DNA of 64,000 nucleotides from Kiloniellaceae bacterium (GTDB taxonomy: Bacteria > Pseudomonadota > Alphaproteobacteria > Kiloniellales > J153): NCBI GenBank assembly GCA_021776175.1, contig JAJFGJ010000016.1, positions 74,107 through 138,106 on the forward strand, in the 5' to 3' direction. This document shows positions 18,033 through 25,946 of the stretch, in pieces. The stretch's first letter is position 1. Each line of letters begins with the position of its first letter. Both the position numbers and the translations under genes were made by a program. The notes below the pieces were generated by a model. That model was not told the DNA's origin. It saw only the letters and a list, made by a program, of their open reading frames with translations, and ran no database searches.

Positions 18033-18799
18033 GGCGATCCGTCTCCCCCGCAGACCACCAACTGGGTGCCCGAGTTATCCAGAATCTCGAGGATGTCAGC
18101 GGGCGGATGGGCGTTGCAGAATACCTTCGTCGCCTCGCCGATGTAGCCGCCGCGCACGTGGGCGGCGCGTCCGAACTTGGTGTGATCGAGCACCAGGAAC
18201 GTCTTGCGGCTGTTCTTGTGGATTAACTCCCGCGCGCGAACCTCCTCCTCGTAGAAGTCCAGCAGGGTGCCGTCCTCGCCAACGCCGGCGACGCCGTAGA
18301 TACCGATGTCGACCATGTAGGACGACATGAAATTTCCCATGCCCAGGATGTCGCGATCGCTGTTGCGCAGACGACCGCCGGCGATGTTCACCTCGAAGGT
18401 GGGATTGGCGCACGACAACATGGCGATGTTGAGGTTGTTGGTGAACACGCGCAGCCGCTCGTGCTGCAACAGGGCTTCTGCGGCCACCTGCGGCGTGGTC
18501 CCGATACTGAAGGCCAGGGACGCGCCGTCCGGGACGTGACGCGCGACCTCGCGGGCAATGGCCTTCTTGGCCCCGCGAGCCAGGATCTGCCGCGAGCCGT
18601 AGGTCAGGTTGCCCGTGTCCGCCAAGGGTTCGAGCCCCCCATGACGCCGCCGGCCCAGACCGCGATCGCACAGGATGTTCAGGTCCCGCCGGATGGTTTG
18701 CGTCGTCACATCGAAACGCTCGGATAGCGCCCCCACGGTCAGAAACCCGTGTTCGCGCACCAATTCCGTGATTTCCGCCTGCCGCTCCGACAGATCCAC
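18029..18799 (-). CDS. DeoR/GlpR-family transcriptional repressor
   Basis: A 256-residue regulator with an N-terminal winged helix (SERQAEITELVREHGFLTVGALSERFDVTTQTIRRDLNIL, about 4-44) followed by the RRHGG segment, and a C-terminal sugar-phosphate sensing domain (ISB-like fold) with IGTTPQVAAEAL, LRVFTNNLNIAMLS and FLVLDHTKFGR. Family members respond to sugar phosphates, and GlpR responds to glycerol-3-phosphate. As the first gene of the Ugp-type operon it probably represses its own transcription. Start is a GTG (18797-18799) preceded by GGGAGGAAA. Phased TTATTTC repeats lie upstream at 18862-18903. Confidence 0.9.
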   Translation of the reverse strand: MDLSERQAEITELVREHGFLTVGALSERFDVTTQTIRRDLNILCDRGLGRRRHGGLEPLADTGNLTYGSRQILARGAKKAIAREVARHVPDGASLAFSIGTTPQVAAEALLQHERLRVFTNNLNIAMLSCANPTFEVNIAGGRLRNSDRDILGMGNFMSSYMVDIGIYGVAGVGEDGTLLDFYEEEVRARELIHKNSRKTFLVLDHTKFGRAAHVRGGYIGEATKVFCNAHPPADILEILDNSGTQLVVCGGDGSP

Positions 18800-18861
18800 C
18801 GCGTTTCCTCCCGCCGGGTATTTTCACCGATCATGGCACATTACATTCGAACGCGCATCAA

Positions 18862-18903
18862 TTATTTCATATGAGCATTATTTCGAGTCGGAACTTATTT
18901 CGA
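18862..18903. promoter_or_regulatory. Phased TTATTTC repeats, candidate operator of the DeoR/GlpR regulator
   Basis: TTATTTC occurs at 18862, 18878 and 18895, spaced 16 and 17 bases; the last two extend to TTATTTCGA. They lie in an AT-rich stretch 63-104 bases upstream of the regulator's GTG. TTCG-containing half sites are known for GlpR-type operators. Binding is inference. Confidence 0.4.
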
Positions 18904-19044
18904 TCGAACTTTTTGCATCGACTTTCCGACCCCGCTCCACCATTAAGGCAAGCGGGGGCATTCCGTGGGGCGGGGGCATTCCTTGGAGAGTGTCATGGGA
19001 GCTTCTCACGCGGCCAGCGCGGGCATTCGCCGCCGGCCGCCGGG

Positions 19045-20004
19045 CTAATCTTCCCGCTTCAGCAGCGCCTCGATGAGTTCTTGAACGCGGAGTGCTTCGC
19101 GAAAGCTCGGCATGCTATGAGCGCGGCCATGGAGCATCGCCGCCAGGTTATCCAGCTGGCTCATATAGGCCGCGGTGCGCGGATCGGCGATGCCGCTAAG
19201 CTGGCCGATCCAATCGCCGCCCTCGCTCATGCTCAGCCGATACCAGTCGGACAGCCGGTAGGAGGCGCGCTCACCCCAGAGCGTGCATTCAACCCGGTCG
19301 GGGCCCCGCCCGCCGACGCTGCCGGCGACGGTAACTTGCGTGCCCGCGCAGTCCAGCCGGGCGGTTATCGCGGTCTCCGCCGCCTCTCCCCCGGGATAGC
19401 GGACGCTGGCGCCGGCAATGCGTGCCGGTCCCAGCAAGCGTTCGACGAGAAAGATGAAATGCGACAGCACTTCGCGCACGAAGCCGCCCTGATCGCGTTT
19501 GCCGAGCCAGGTAGCGGCCTCTTGCCAGCCCCTTGGCCAGGTGGCGAAATGAAGTCGGATATCGACGCCCGCGACGGCGCCGATTTCACCCGCGCGCACT
19601 TTACCGGCCAGCTCCACCGCGCCCGGCGCCGACCCGAAGACGAAATTGATGGCGCTCTTGAGGCCGCTCGCCTCGACCCGCTCGGTGAGCGCGCGGCTTT
19701 CGGCAACGTCGATGCCGAGCGGCTTCTCACAGTAAATCGCCTTTCCCGCTTCGAGTGTGGCGGCCACGTAGTCGTGGTGGAATAGCGGCGGCGTGGCGAT
19801 GTAGACGACCTCGGCGCCGCTGTCGATCACCGCCCGCGCATCCGCGGCAATGGCGAGGCCGGGAACATCGCTCACGGCCGCGGCGCTGGCCTCGAAGCTA
19901 GGATCCCACGCGGCGACGACCTCGAAATCCGCGTGCGCGGTCATGTTGACGAGGCTGCGCCGGCCGACCGCCCCCAATCCGATAATTCCCGCCTTGTGCG
20001 TCAC
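19045..20004 (-). CDS. Gfo/Idh/MocA-family oxidoreductase (copy 2), end of a Liv-type operon
   Basis: A 319-residue NAD(P)-dependent dehydrogenase. The Rossmann motif IGLGAVGRR is at residues 7-15, EKPLG near 95, and the C-terminal half carries VAGVDIRLHFATWPRGWQ and HSMPSFREALRVQELIEALL. The GTG at 20002-20004 is preceded by GGGAGG at good spacing and gives the family's usual N-terminus; a longer frame would overlap livM. It is the last gene of the leftward Liv-type transporter operon, 31 bases after livM. This suggests that the imported compound or a close product is its substrate. The sequence is a clear paralogue of 3920-4882. The substrate is unknown. Confidence 0.88.
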   Translation of the reverse strand: MTHKAGIIGLGAVGRRSLVNMTAHADFEVVAAWDPSFEASAAAVSDVPGLAIAADARAVIDSGAEVVYIATPPLFHHDYVAATLEAGKAIYCEKPLGIDVAESRALTERVEASGLKSAINFVFGSAPGAVELAGKVRAGEIGAVAGVDIRLHFATWPRGWQEAATWLGKRDQGGFVREVLSHFIFLVERLLGPARIAGASVRYPGGEAAETAITARLDCAGTQVTVAGSVGGRGPDRVECTLWGERASYRLSDWYRLSMSEGGDWIGQLSGIADPRTAAYMSQLDNLAAMLHGRAHSMPSFREALRVQELIEALLKRED

Positions 20005-20035
20005 CCACGACCTCCCGGCAAGTCTTGAGCCCGTG

Positions 20036-21043
20036 TCAGTCGGCCTTGGCCTCACGGGCGCGTTTGGCGGCCAGGTCCTGGAGGCTGCCCAATATCCCCT
20101 TGGGAAGGAAGATTATGAACAGGATCAACAACAGCCCATAGATACTAAGGTCGAGGCCGATGATTTGGGCACCGAAACTGATTCGCAGGATTTCAGAGAG
20201 GGTTATGGTGAACAGGGCACCCACCGTCGGGCCGAAGGCGGTGAACATGCCGCCCACGATGACGGCGAAGACGATATGCAAGGAAACGGTGACACCGGAA
20301 ACGATGCTGGGGTTCACATAGGTCAGGTATTGCGCGTATAAGCCGCCGCCCAATGCGGTGAGCGCCGCGCTGAGGGCGGTAATCCGCAGCTTCTGCACGG
20401 TCACGCGGATGCCCAGCGAGGCGGCCGCGCCCTCGTCCTCCCCCACCGCGATCAACGCGTAGCGCATCATGCTCCGGTCGACCAGGACCCAGATGCCAAG
20501 CCCGGCAAGCCAAACCGCCAGCGCGATGTAATAAAAATATTCCTTATCCGCGAACTGCAAAGCATACCACGAGGTGCCGTCGCCGAAACGGTTCGGCGTC
20601 AAACCCAAAGAACCGCCGGTATGGTCCCTCAAGGCAATAATGGTAAGCCGCACGACCTCGCCCAAGGCCAAGGTCACGAGCGCGAAGTAGTGGCCCACGA
20701 TGCGGAAACGAAAACACGGAAAACCGATCACCAGGGCCAGAAGGACGGCCAGGACGACGCCGATGGGGATACCCAGCCAAGGCGTGATCCCAAGGAAATT
20801 CCACAGCAGCACCACCGTATAGGCGCCGATGCCCATGAAGGCGCCATGACCGAGCGACACCAGGCCCAAGCGGCCCATCAGCGCCCAGGAAGTGTAGATG
20901 AAGGCCCAAATCAACACCTGGATGAGAATATGCATGAAGTAGTCGGAGCCGCCGAGGAACGGCAGGATCAACAGCACCCCGATGCCCGCGGCCTGGAGCG
21001 CCCGCGCCCCGGTCAGCCCGGTATTCACCGCTCCCAGGCTCAC
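20036..21043 (-). CDS. livM: Branched-chain-amino-acid-type ABC permease, LivM-like
   Basis: An inner-membrane permease of the hydrophobic amino acid uptake family, 335 residues and about nine or ten helices. Typical segments are GRLGLVSLGHGAFMGIGAYTVVLL near the N-terminus, RFRIVGHYFALVTLALGEVVRLT in the middle, and YALIAVGEDEGAAASLGIRVTVQKLRITALSAALTALGGGLYA, the loop that contacts the ATPase. The GTG at 21041-21043 overlaps the livH stop (GTGA). The frame stays open upstream, but only through livH in another frame. The transported compound may not be an amino acid, since this family also carries amides, urea and other solutes. Confidence 0.88.
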   Translation of the reverse strand: MSLGAVNTGLTGARALQAAGIGVLLILPFLGGSDYFMHILIQVLIWAFIYTSWALMGRLGLVSLGHGAFMGIGAYTVVLLWNFLGITPWLGIPIGVVLAVLLALVIGFPCFRFRIVGHYFALVTLALGEVVRLTIIALRDHTGGSLGLTPNRFGDGTSWYALQFADKEYFYYIALAVWLAGLGIWVLVDRSMMRYALIAVGEDEGAAASLGIRVTVQKLRITALSAALTALGGGLYAQYLTYVNPSIVSGVTVSLHIVFAVIVGGMFTAFGPTVGALFTITLSEILRISFGAQIIGLDLSIYGLLLILFIIFLPKGILGSLQDLAAKRAREAKAD

Positions 21044-21906
21044 GATCTCGTCCCCAGGATTCCCTGCGGGCGCCAAAACATCATCCCTATGAAGAATACG
21101 AAGGCGAGTACATAGCCCCATTCGAGATCCAGATAGAGGCCGCCGATAGTGATGAATTGGCTCATGACGAAGGCGGCGATGAAGCCGCCGAGGAGACGGC
21201 CAAGCCCGCCGAGCACGCAAATCATGAAGGTGATCGGCCCGAAGCTGAGCCCCACGTCCGGATGCACGTCGTATTGCAAAACCAAAAGACAGGCCGCCAG
21301 CCCGGCGAGACCGCCGCCGATGGCCGAGGTGATGAGGTAAACCTTCTTGGTATCGACCCCCATGATCGCCATGATCTCGCGGTCTTGAGAGACCGCGCGG
21401 ATCGCCGTTCCTATGAAAGTGCGCGAAAGGAACAAGTACAGCGCGACCATGCCAAGAAGCGCCGCGCCGAAGGCCAGCAACCGCGCGAAACTAATGTACA
21501 TGTCGGCGATCACGATGATCGGCAGGCGCAGGCCGATATTGCGGAATTCGTTACCGAACAGCAGCATGGCGAAGGCTTGCAGAAAGAACAGCAGCCCGCC
21601 GGTGGCCAGTAGCTGATTGATGGGAGGGGAACTCAGAATCGGCGAGATGACGAGGTAGTGAACGAGAAAGCCGAGCGCGGCGACCCCAAGAATGGCGATG
21701 AAGCCGGCGAGCACCAAGGGCACGCCGTAATAGGCATGCAGCCAGTAGACCGCGTACATGCCGAGCATCACCAATTCGGCGTAGCTGATCCAGATCACGT
21801 CGATGACGCCGAAGATAAGATTGAGGCCGAGCGCGAGCAGCGCCAGGACGCCGCCAAGCAGCAGTCCGTTGATGATGGCCTCCAGAAGGTAGATATCGAA
21901 CGCCAT
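21040..21906 (-). CDS. livH: Branched-chain-amino-acid-type ABC permease, LivH-like
   Basis: The partner permease, 288 residues with about eight helices. Recognisable parts are the start FDIYLLEAIINGLLLGGVLALLALGLNLIFGVIDVIW, the TFIGTAIRAVSQDREIMAIMGVDTKKVYLITSAIGGGLAGLAA coupling region and the C-terminal GWGY-type segment LEWGYVLAFVFFIGMMFWRPQG. Start is the ATG at 21904-21906; open frame further upstream only shadows livF. It lies 16 bases after livF and overlaps livM by four bases. Confidence 0.88.
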   Translation of the reverse strand: MAFDIYLLEAIINGLLLGGVLALLALGLNLIFGVIDVIWISYAELVMLGMYAVYWLHAYYGVPLVLAGFIAILGVAALGFLVHYLVISPILSSPPINQLLATGGLLFFLQAFAMLLFGNEFRNIGLRLPIIVIADMYISFARLLAFGAALLGMVALYLFLSRTFIGTAIRAVSQDREIMAIMGVDTKKVYLITSAIGGGLAGLAACLLVLQYDVHPDVGLSFGPITFMICVLGGLGRLLGGFIAAFVMSQFITIGGLYLDLEWGYVLAFVFFIGMMFWRPQGILGTRS

Positions 21907-21922
21907 GAACCGTCTCCGCCCC

Positions 21923-22627
21923 CTAAATGCCGACGTATGCCTTGCGCAAGGATTCGCTGCCGAGCAGTTCCTCGGCGGTGCCGCCGCTCTTGACGGTGCC
22001 GGCCTCAAGCAGGTAGGCGCGGTCGACGAGCTTGAGGACCTGGCGCACGTTCTGCTCGACGATAAGCACCGTGTAGCCGTCATCGCGGATGCGGCGCACC
22101 AGGTCGAAAACCTGCTGTACAATGACCGGCGCCAAGCCCGCCGAGGGTTCGTCCATCAGCAACAGGCTCGGGCCCGTCATCAGCGCGCGGCCGATGGCGC
22201 ACATCTGTTGCTCGCCGCCCGACATCGTCCCGGCCATCTGGTTCCGCCGCTCCATCATGGCCGGGAACAAGTCGTAGACGAAGGCCAGGCGCTCCTTGTA
22301 TTTACCCCGCGCCGCCGGCGCGAAGGCCCCCATCTTGAGGTTCTCTTCCACCGTCATACGCGGGAACAGCCGCCGGTTTTCCGGCACATGGCCGATGCCG
22401 GTCGCCACGATCTCGTGCGGCGCGATGTCCAGGAGCGAACGCCCCTCCATGGCGATCTCGCCGGAAGTGGTCTCCAACAGGCCCGAAATGACCCGCATCA
22501 ACGTGGTCTTGCCGGCACCGTTGGGTCCGATCACCGCCACCGCCTCGCCGCGGCGCACCTCGATACTGACCCCGAACAGCGCCTGGAAAGAGCCGTATCC
22601 GGCCGAGACGGACTTGAGTTCAAGCAT
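21923..22627 (-). CDS. livF: Liv-type ABC transporter ATPase, LivF-like
   Basis: A 234-residue ATPase. Walker A is GPNGAGKTT (about 35-43), the signature MSGGEQQMCAIGRAL, Walker B LLLMDEPSAGLAP, and the switch histidine is replaced in the usual LivF way by LIVEQNVR (Gln-Asn after Glu). Length and wording (RGEAVAVIGPNGAGKTTLMRVISGLL) are typical of LivF. It sits between livG and livH in the operon, 19 bases after livG. Confidence 0.9.
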   Translation of the reverse strand: MLELKSVSAGYGSFQALFGVSIEVRRGEAVAVIGPNGAGKTTLMRVISGLLETTSGEIAMEGRSLLDIAPHEIVATGIGHVPENRRLFPRMTVEENLKMGAFAPAARGKYKERLAFVYDLFPAMMERRNQMAGTMSGGEQQMCAIGRALMTGPSLLLMDEPSAGLAPVIVQQVFDLVRRIRDDGYTVLIVEQNVRQVLKLVDRAYLLEAGTVKSGGTAEELLGSESLRKAYVGI

Positions 22628-22646
22628 GAGCGGCGCGGACCCGTCG

Positions 22647-23411
22647 CTAGATTTCAGGGCCGGCCGGCTGGCCGGATTCGCCGTGAGCCTCGTAATCGCG
22701 GCCGAAATAGACCTCGATCACCCGCCGGTCGGCGGCCACTTCCCGCGGCAGGCCTTCGGCGATCAATTCGCCGTGGTCGAGCACCATGACCCGATCCACC
22801 AGCCGCATGAGCACCCCCATGATGTGCTCGACCCAGATGATGGTCACCCCCCTCTCGCGGCGTACCCGGTCTAGCATATCGGCCGCCTGGTCCATCTCCG
22901 CCTCGTCGAGGCCCCCGAGGCTTTCGTCGGCCAGCAGCAGCCGCGGCTGGGTGGCGAGCGCGCGGGCAAGTTCCAGTTTCTTCAGGCCCGCGGCGCCCAG
23001 GTTTTCCGGGGTGGCGACGCCGTCCGTGGGCAGGTTGACGAGTGCCAGTGCCTCCTCGGCCTGCCGCCATGCCTGGGGGCGCGTCACCTTGCCCTCCTGC
23101 CCGAAGAAGGCGGAGAGGGCCACGTTTTCCATCAGCGACAGGCTTCCGAACGGGCGCGGAATCTGAAACGTCCGGGCCACGCCAAGATGACAGACGCGGT
23201 CCGGCGGCATGCCGGCGATCTCCTGGCCATCGAACTTGACCGAACCGGCGGACGCGCGAAGAGCGCCTGAAATCAGATTGAAGAGCGTGCTCTTGCCCGA
23301 TCCATTGGGCCCTATGAGGCCCAATATCTCCCCGGCCCGCACCTCGAAGGAAACGCCGTTTACAGCGACGAATCCCCCGAAGTTCTTGGTGATGCCATCG
23401 ACGACAAGCAC
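22647..23411 (-). CDS. livG: Liv-type ABC transporter ATPase, LivG-like
   Basis: The second ATPase, 254 residues. Walker A is GPNGSGKST, the Q-loop is followed by FQIPRPFGSLSLMENV as expected for LivG, and Walker B is LLLADESLGGLDEAEM with the WVEHIMGVLM switch region. I notice LGAAGLKKLELARALA where other members have LSYGQQRRLEIARAL: the signature loop is atypical and lacks the usual SGGQ/SYGQ residues, which could affect ATPase function. The GTG at 23409-23411 is the first start after the livK stop, without a clear ribosome site; open frame further upstream only shadows livK. Confidence 0.85.
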   Translation of the reverse strand: MLVVDGITKNFGGFVAVNGVSFEVRAGEILGLIGPNGSGKSTLFNLISGALRASAGSVKFDGQEIAGMPPDRVCHLGVARTFQIPRPFGSLSLMENVALSAFFGQEGKVTRPQAWRQAEEALALVNLPTDGVATPENLGAAGLKKLELARALATQPRLLLADESLGGLDEAEMDQAADMLDRVRRERGVTIIWVEHIMGVLMRLVDRVMVLDHGELIAEGLPREVAADRRVIEVYFGRDYEAHGESGQPAGPEI

Positions 23412-23439
23412 CGGGCGTGTCCAGCTCTCTCCCTGGCGC

Positions 23440-24753
23440 CTATTTAGCCGCGTAAGGCGATGACGCCGGCAGCGGAACCACCGGGTCGACCGTGCGAATG
23501 GCCGTGGGCCAGGCGATCTTGGTCTCGCCGCCGATATACTGCATGACCACCGGGGTCGAGCGCTCGTTCTGGCCGGCCATCTTGTGCCCGGGAGCGAAGA
23601 ACTTGACGCCATAGCCCTGGATGGTGCCGCCAACCGGGATGTCGGTTTCGAGCGCCGCCTCGCGCAAGGCCTCGGCGCCATAGCCGCCGTGCTGCTTGAT
23701 CGCCCGCGGCAGGACATCGGTGAGGAAAACCCAAGTATGATTGAAGCCCATGGACGCGTGGGGCGGCACTTCCTTGACGCCCTTGGCCGCCTTGTAGCGC
23801 TTGACCATCTCGGCGGTAAGATCGCCGAGGCCCGGCTTCAATGTTTTGGGATCCAGCAGCTGCGCCGCCACCGGATCGACGTTGAAGATGTGGTTCACGT
23901 CATCGCCAAAGGTCTCGATCAGCTTATCGATCTGGCCGTAACCGGCGCCGTGGCCGATCAGCATCTTGAAACGCAGGCCCATCTCGCGCGCCTGGCGGAA
24001 GAACAGCGTGATGTCCGGGTTGTAACCGGTGTGCAGAATCACGTCCGCGCGGGAGCGCTTGAGTTTGGTGACTAGCGACGACAGATCGGGCGCTTTGGCC
24101 GAATAGCCCTCCTTGAGAACAACGTTCAGGCCCATGTCATTGGCCGCGTTCTCGTTACCGGATGCGACGCCGCTGCCGTAAGGCCCGTCCTCATGGATAA
24201 TGGCGATGCGCACGTCCTTGGCGTCCATGCCCAGTTTTTTCTGGCTGATTTCGGAAAGGAACTGGATCGAGGCGACACCGTACTGATCGGAATGCACCTG
24301 CGGACGGAATACGTATTTCAGGTTACGGTCCTTGAACACCGCCGACGAAATACAGATGTTCGCCCACATGAATTTCTTCTGGGCGTCGACCTTGGCGGCC
24401 ACGGGCACGCACTGCGAGCTGGAATAGAAACCCAGCAGCAAATCGACCTTTTCCTGACTCAAAAGCCGTTCGGCCTCGTTAATGGCGATGTCCGGCTTGC
24501 TCTGGGCGTCGGCGTAGATGGCCGCGATCTTATGACCCTCGACACCGCCTCTTTCATTGATCATGTCGATGGCGATCTTGGTTCCGATCCCCCCGGCCTC
24601 GGACCCGCCGCCGGCCAAAGGACCGGAATAGTCGAAGATCACGCCGAGCTTGATGTCATCGGCCGCGCTGGCCACGCCAGCCGCCGCCAGTGGAAACGAC
24701 ACCGTAGCCGCAGCCAGCAACAGTCCGCGCGATAATTTCGATAAATTTTTCAT
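23440..24753 (-). CDS. livK: Liv-type periplasmic substrate-binding protein
   Basis: The receptor of the Liv-type importer, 437 residues, longer than typical LivK (about 370). The signal peptide is clear (KNLSKLSRG, then LLLAAATVSFPLAAAGVASAA). The mature start DDIKLGVIFDYSGPLAGGGSEAGGIGTKIAIDMINERGG is the usual first lobe of the type-I binding fold, with VDLLLGFYSSSQCVPVAAKVDAQKKFMW and RADVILHTGYNPDITLFFRQAREMGL further on. Start is the ATG at 24751-24753 with GAGGGG upstream. It is the first gene of the operon livK-G-F-H-M-oxidoreductase. The ligand is unknown; the oxidoreductase at the operon end suggests it need not be an amino acid. Confidence 0.88.
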   Translation of the reverse strand: MKNLSKLSRGLLLAAATVSFPLAAAGVASAADDIKLGVIFDYSGPLAGGGSEAGGIGTKIAIDMINERGGVEGHKIAAIYADAQSKPDIAINEAERLLSQEKVDLLLGFYSSSQCVPVAAKVDAQKKFMWANICISSAVFKDRNLKYVFRPQVHSDQYGVASIQFLSEISQKKLGMDAKDVRIAIIHEDGPYGSGVASGNENAANDMGLNVVLKEGYSAKAPDLSSLVTKLKRSRADVILHTGYNPDITLFFRQAREMGLRFKMLIGHGAGYGQIDKLIETFGDDVNHIFNVDPVAAQLLDPKTLKPGLGDLTAEMVKRYKAAKGVKEVPPHASMGFNHTWVFLTDVLPRAIKQHGGYGAEALREAALETDIPVGGTIQGYGVKFFAPGHKMAGQNERSTPVVMQYIGGETKIAWPTAIRTVDPVVPLPASSPYAAK

Positions 24754-24919
24754 GTCGATATTCCCCTCGCTCTTCCCATGCATGTACACAAAATCTTGCA
24801 TAGCTTTGCACGGCGCACGGTTCACCGCAACCGAGGCACCGGCGGGAAGGGTATCAACCTTATGTAACCATTCGCGTTTTTATAACAGCCCGTATTTTTT
24901 TAATGCCGCCATTAAGAAC

Positions 24920-25486
24920 TCACTGGGCGCGTTTTTTGCCGGTGAACATTGAACGGACCAGGTTTTCTCCATGTTGGAGACTGGTGAAGATAACGCCGAG
25001 CACATGGAGTCCAACCAGGACAAGAGTCAGATTGGCCACGGCCTCGTGGATTTCCTCAAGCCAATCGGCATCGCCGTATGCGTCGGGCAACAGCATATAA
25101 CCGGTTCCAAAAAGGATGGAGAGCATGACAAGCAGGACGACGATCATGAAACCGCCCGCCGGATTGTGACCCAGATAGCGTTTTGCACGCAAAGAAAAGA
25201 CATCTTTGAGATAGCCGATCACGGTATCCCGCCCATGGACAAAATTCGAGAACCGGGCGTATCGTGTCCCGATAATACCCCAGACGAGGCGGAATGCGAT
25301 TAACCCCCCAACGGCGTAGCCGGCCCATTCATGAAGCCGGTCCCATTCATCGGCGCTGATCCAGGCGACTAGGAAACTCAATACAAGAGACCAATGGAAA
25401 ATCCGCACCAGCGGGTCCCAGACCTTGACTTCCGTGGGAGGCGGGGCGCGGCCGATTTCCATGCCCGCCGGATTATTTATGTTCAT
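24920..25486 (-). CDS. Cytochrome b (b561/Ni-hydrogenase-type) of the SHP/DHC cluster
   Basis: A 188-residue membrane protein with four helices and four likely heme-ligand histidines: H31 (RIFHW), H52 (LHEWAGY), H147 (EEIHEAV) and H161 (LVGLHVLGV). This is the pattern of the small cytochrome b family that carries two b hemes and passes electrons between quinol and periplasmic c-type cytochromes. The start ATG (25484-25486) shares one base with the stop of the diheme cytochrome gene. The same domain occurs fused in 26394-27533. A partnership with the diheme cytochrome c is well known for homologous clusters; direction of electron flow here is inference. Confidence 0.85.
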   Translation of the reverse strand: MNINNPAGMEIGRAPPPTEVKVWDPLVRIFHWSLVLSFLVAWISADEWDRLHEWAGYAVGGLIAFRLVWGIIGTRYARFSNFVHGRDTVIGYLKDVFSLRAKRYLGHNPAGGFMIVVLLVMLSILFGTGYMLLPDAYGDADWLEEIHEAVANLTLVLVGLHVLGVIFTSLQHGENLVRSMFTGKKRAQ

Positions 25487-25926
25487 CAGTCGTCCTCGAA
25501 GTAGCCGCGGCCGGCACCACGATGGCAGGCGGCGCAATCGGCCATGGTCTTGACGTTGCGATTTTTCCACAACCATGTGACCTCGTGGTCGCGATGCTCG
25601 CTAGTGAACCACTTGAGGTTGGTGATACGCAAAGGCGGGCTGGCGCGGCGGGCGCGGCCGCGCCCGGCATTGGCGGCAAGGTAGGATTCGATCTGGCCGC
25701 GGGTTTCGGGGTCCAGGCTGGCGTCCTCGCCGAAATGATCGTCGAGGGTCGCCATGATCTCGCGCCACGATGCCGCGGGCAGAAACGCCGGCTGGTAGGC
25801 CATGTGGCATGCGCCGCATTCCTTCTTCGTCAGCGGATCGGTCACCGGCGGCACGGAATCCTCATCGGCCATGGCGGATAAAGGCACCAGAAGCGCGGCC
25901 GAGAATATGAGAGCGGTAAAGCGCAT
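25486..25926 (-). CDS. Periplasmic diheme cytochrome c (DHC)
   Basis: A 146-residue electron carrier with a signal peptide (FTALIFSAALLVPLSAMA) and two heme c sites, CGACH at 37-41 and CAACH at 131-135. Between them is the family's PAFLPAASWREIMATLDDHFGEDASLDPETRGQI region. In Rhodobacter sphaeroides and relatives DHC is encoded beside SHP and a cytochrome b and serves as SHP's electron donor. Start is the ATG at 25924-25926 after AGGGAG. The C-terminal half of the fused protein at 26394-27533 is a homologue. Confidence 0.9.
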   Translation of the reverse strand: MRFTALIFSAALLVPLSAMADEDSVPPVTDPLTKKECGACHMAYQPAFLPAASWREIMATLDDHFGEDASLDPETRGQIESYLAANAGRGRARRASPPLRITNLKWFTSEHRDHEVTWLWKNRNVKTMADCAACHRGAGRGYFEDD

Positions 25927-25946
25927 GGTTTTATCTCCCTGGAGAG

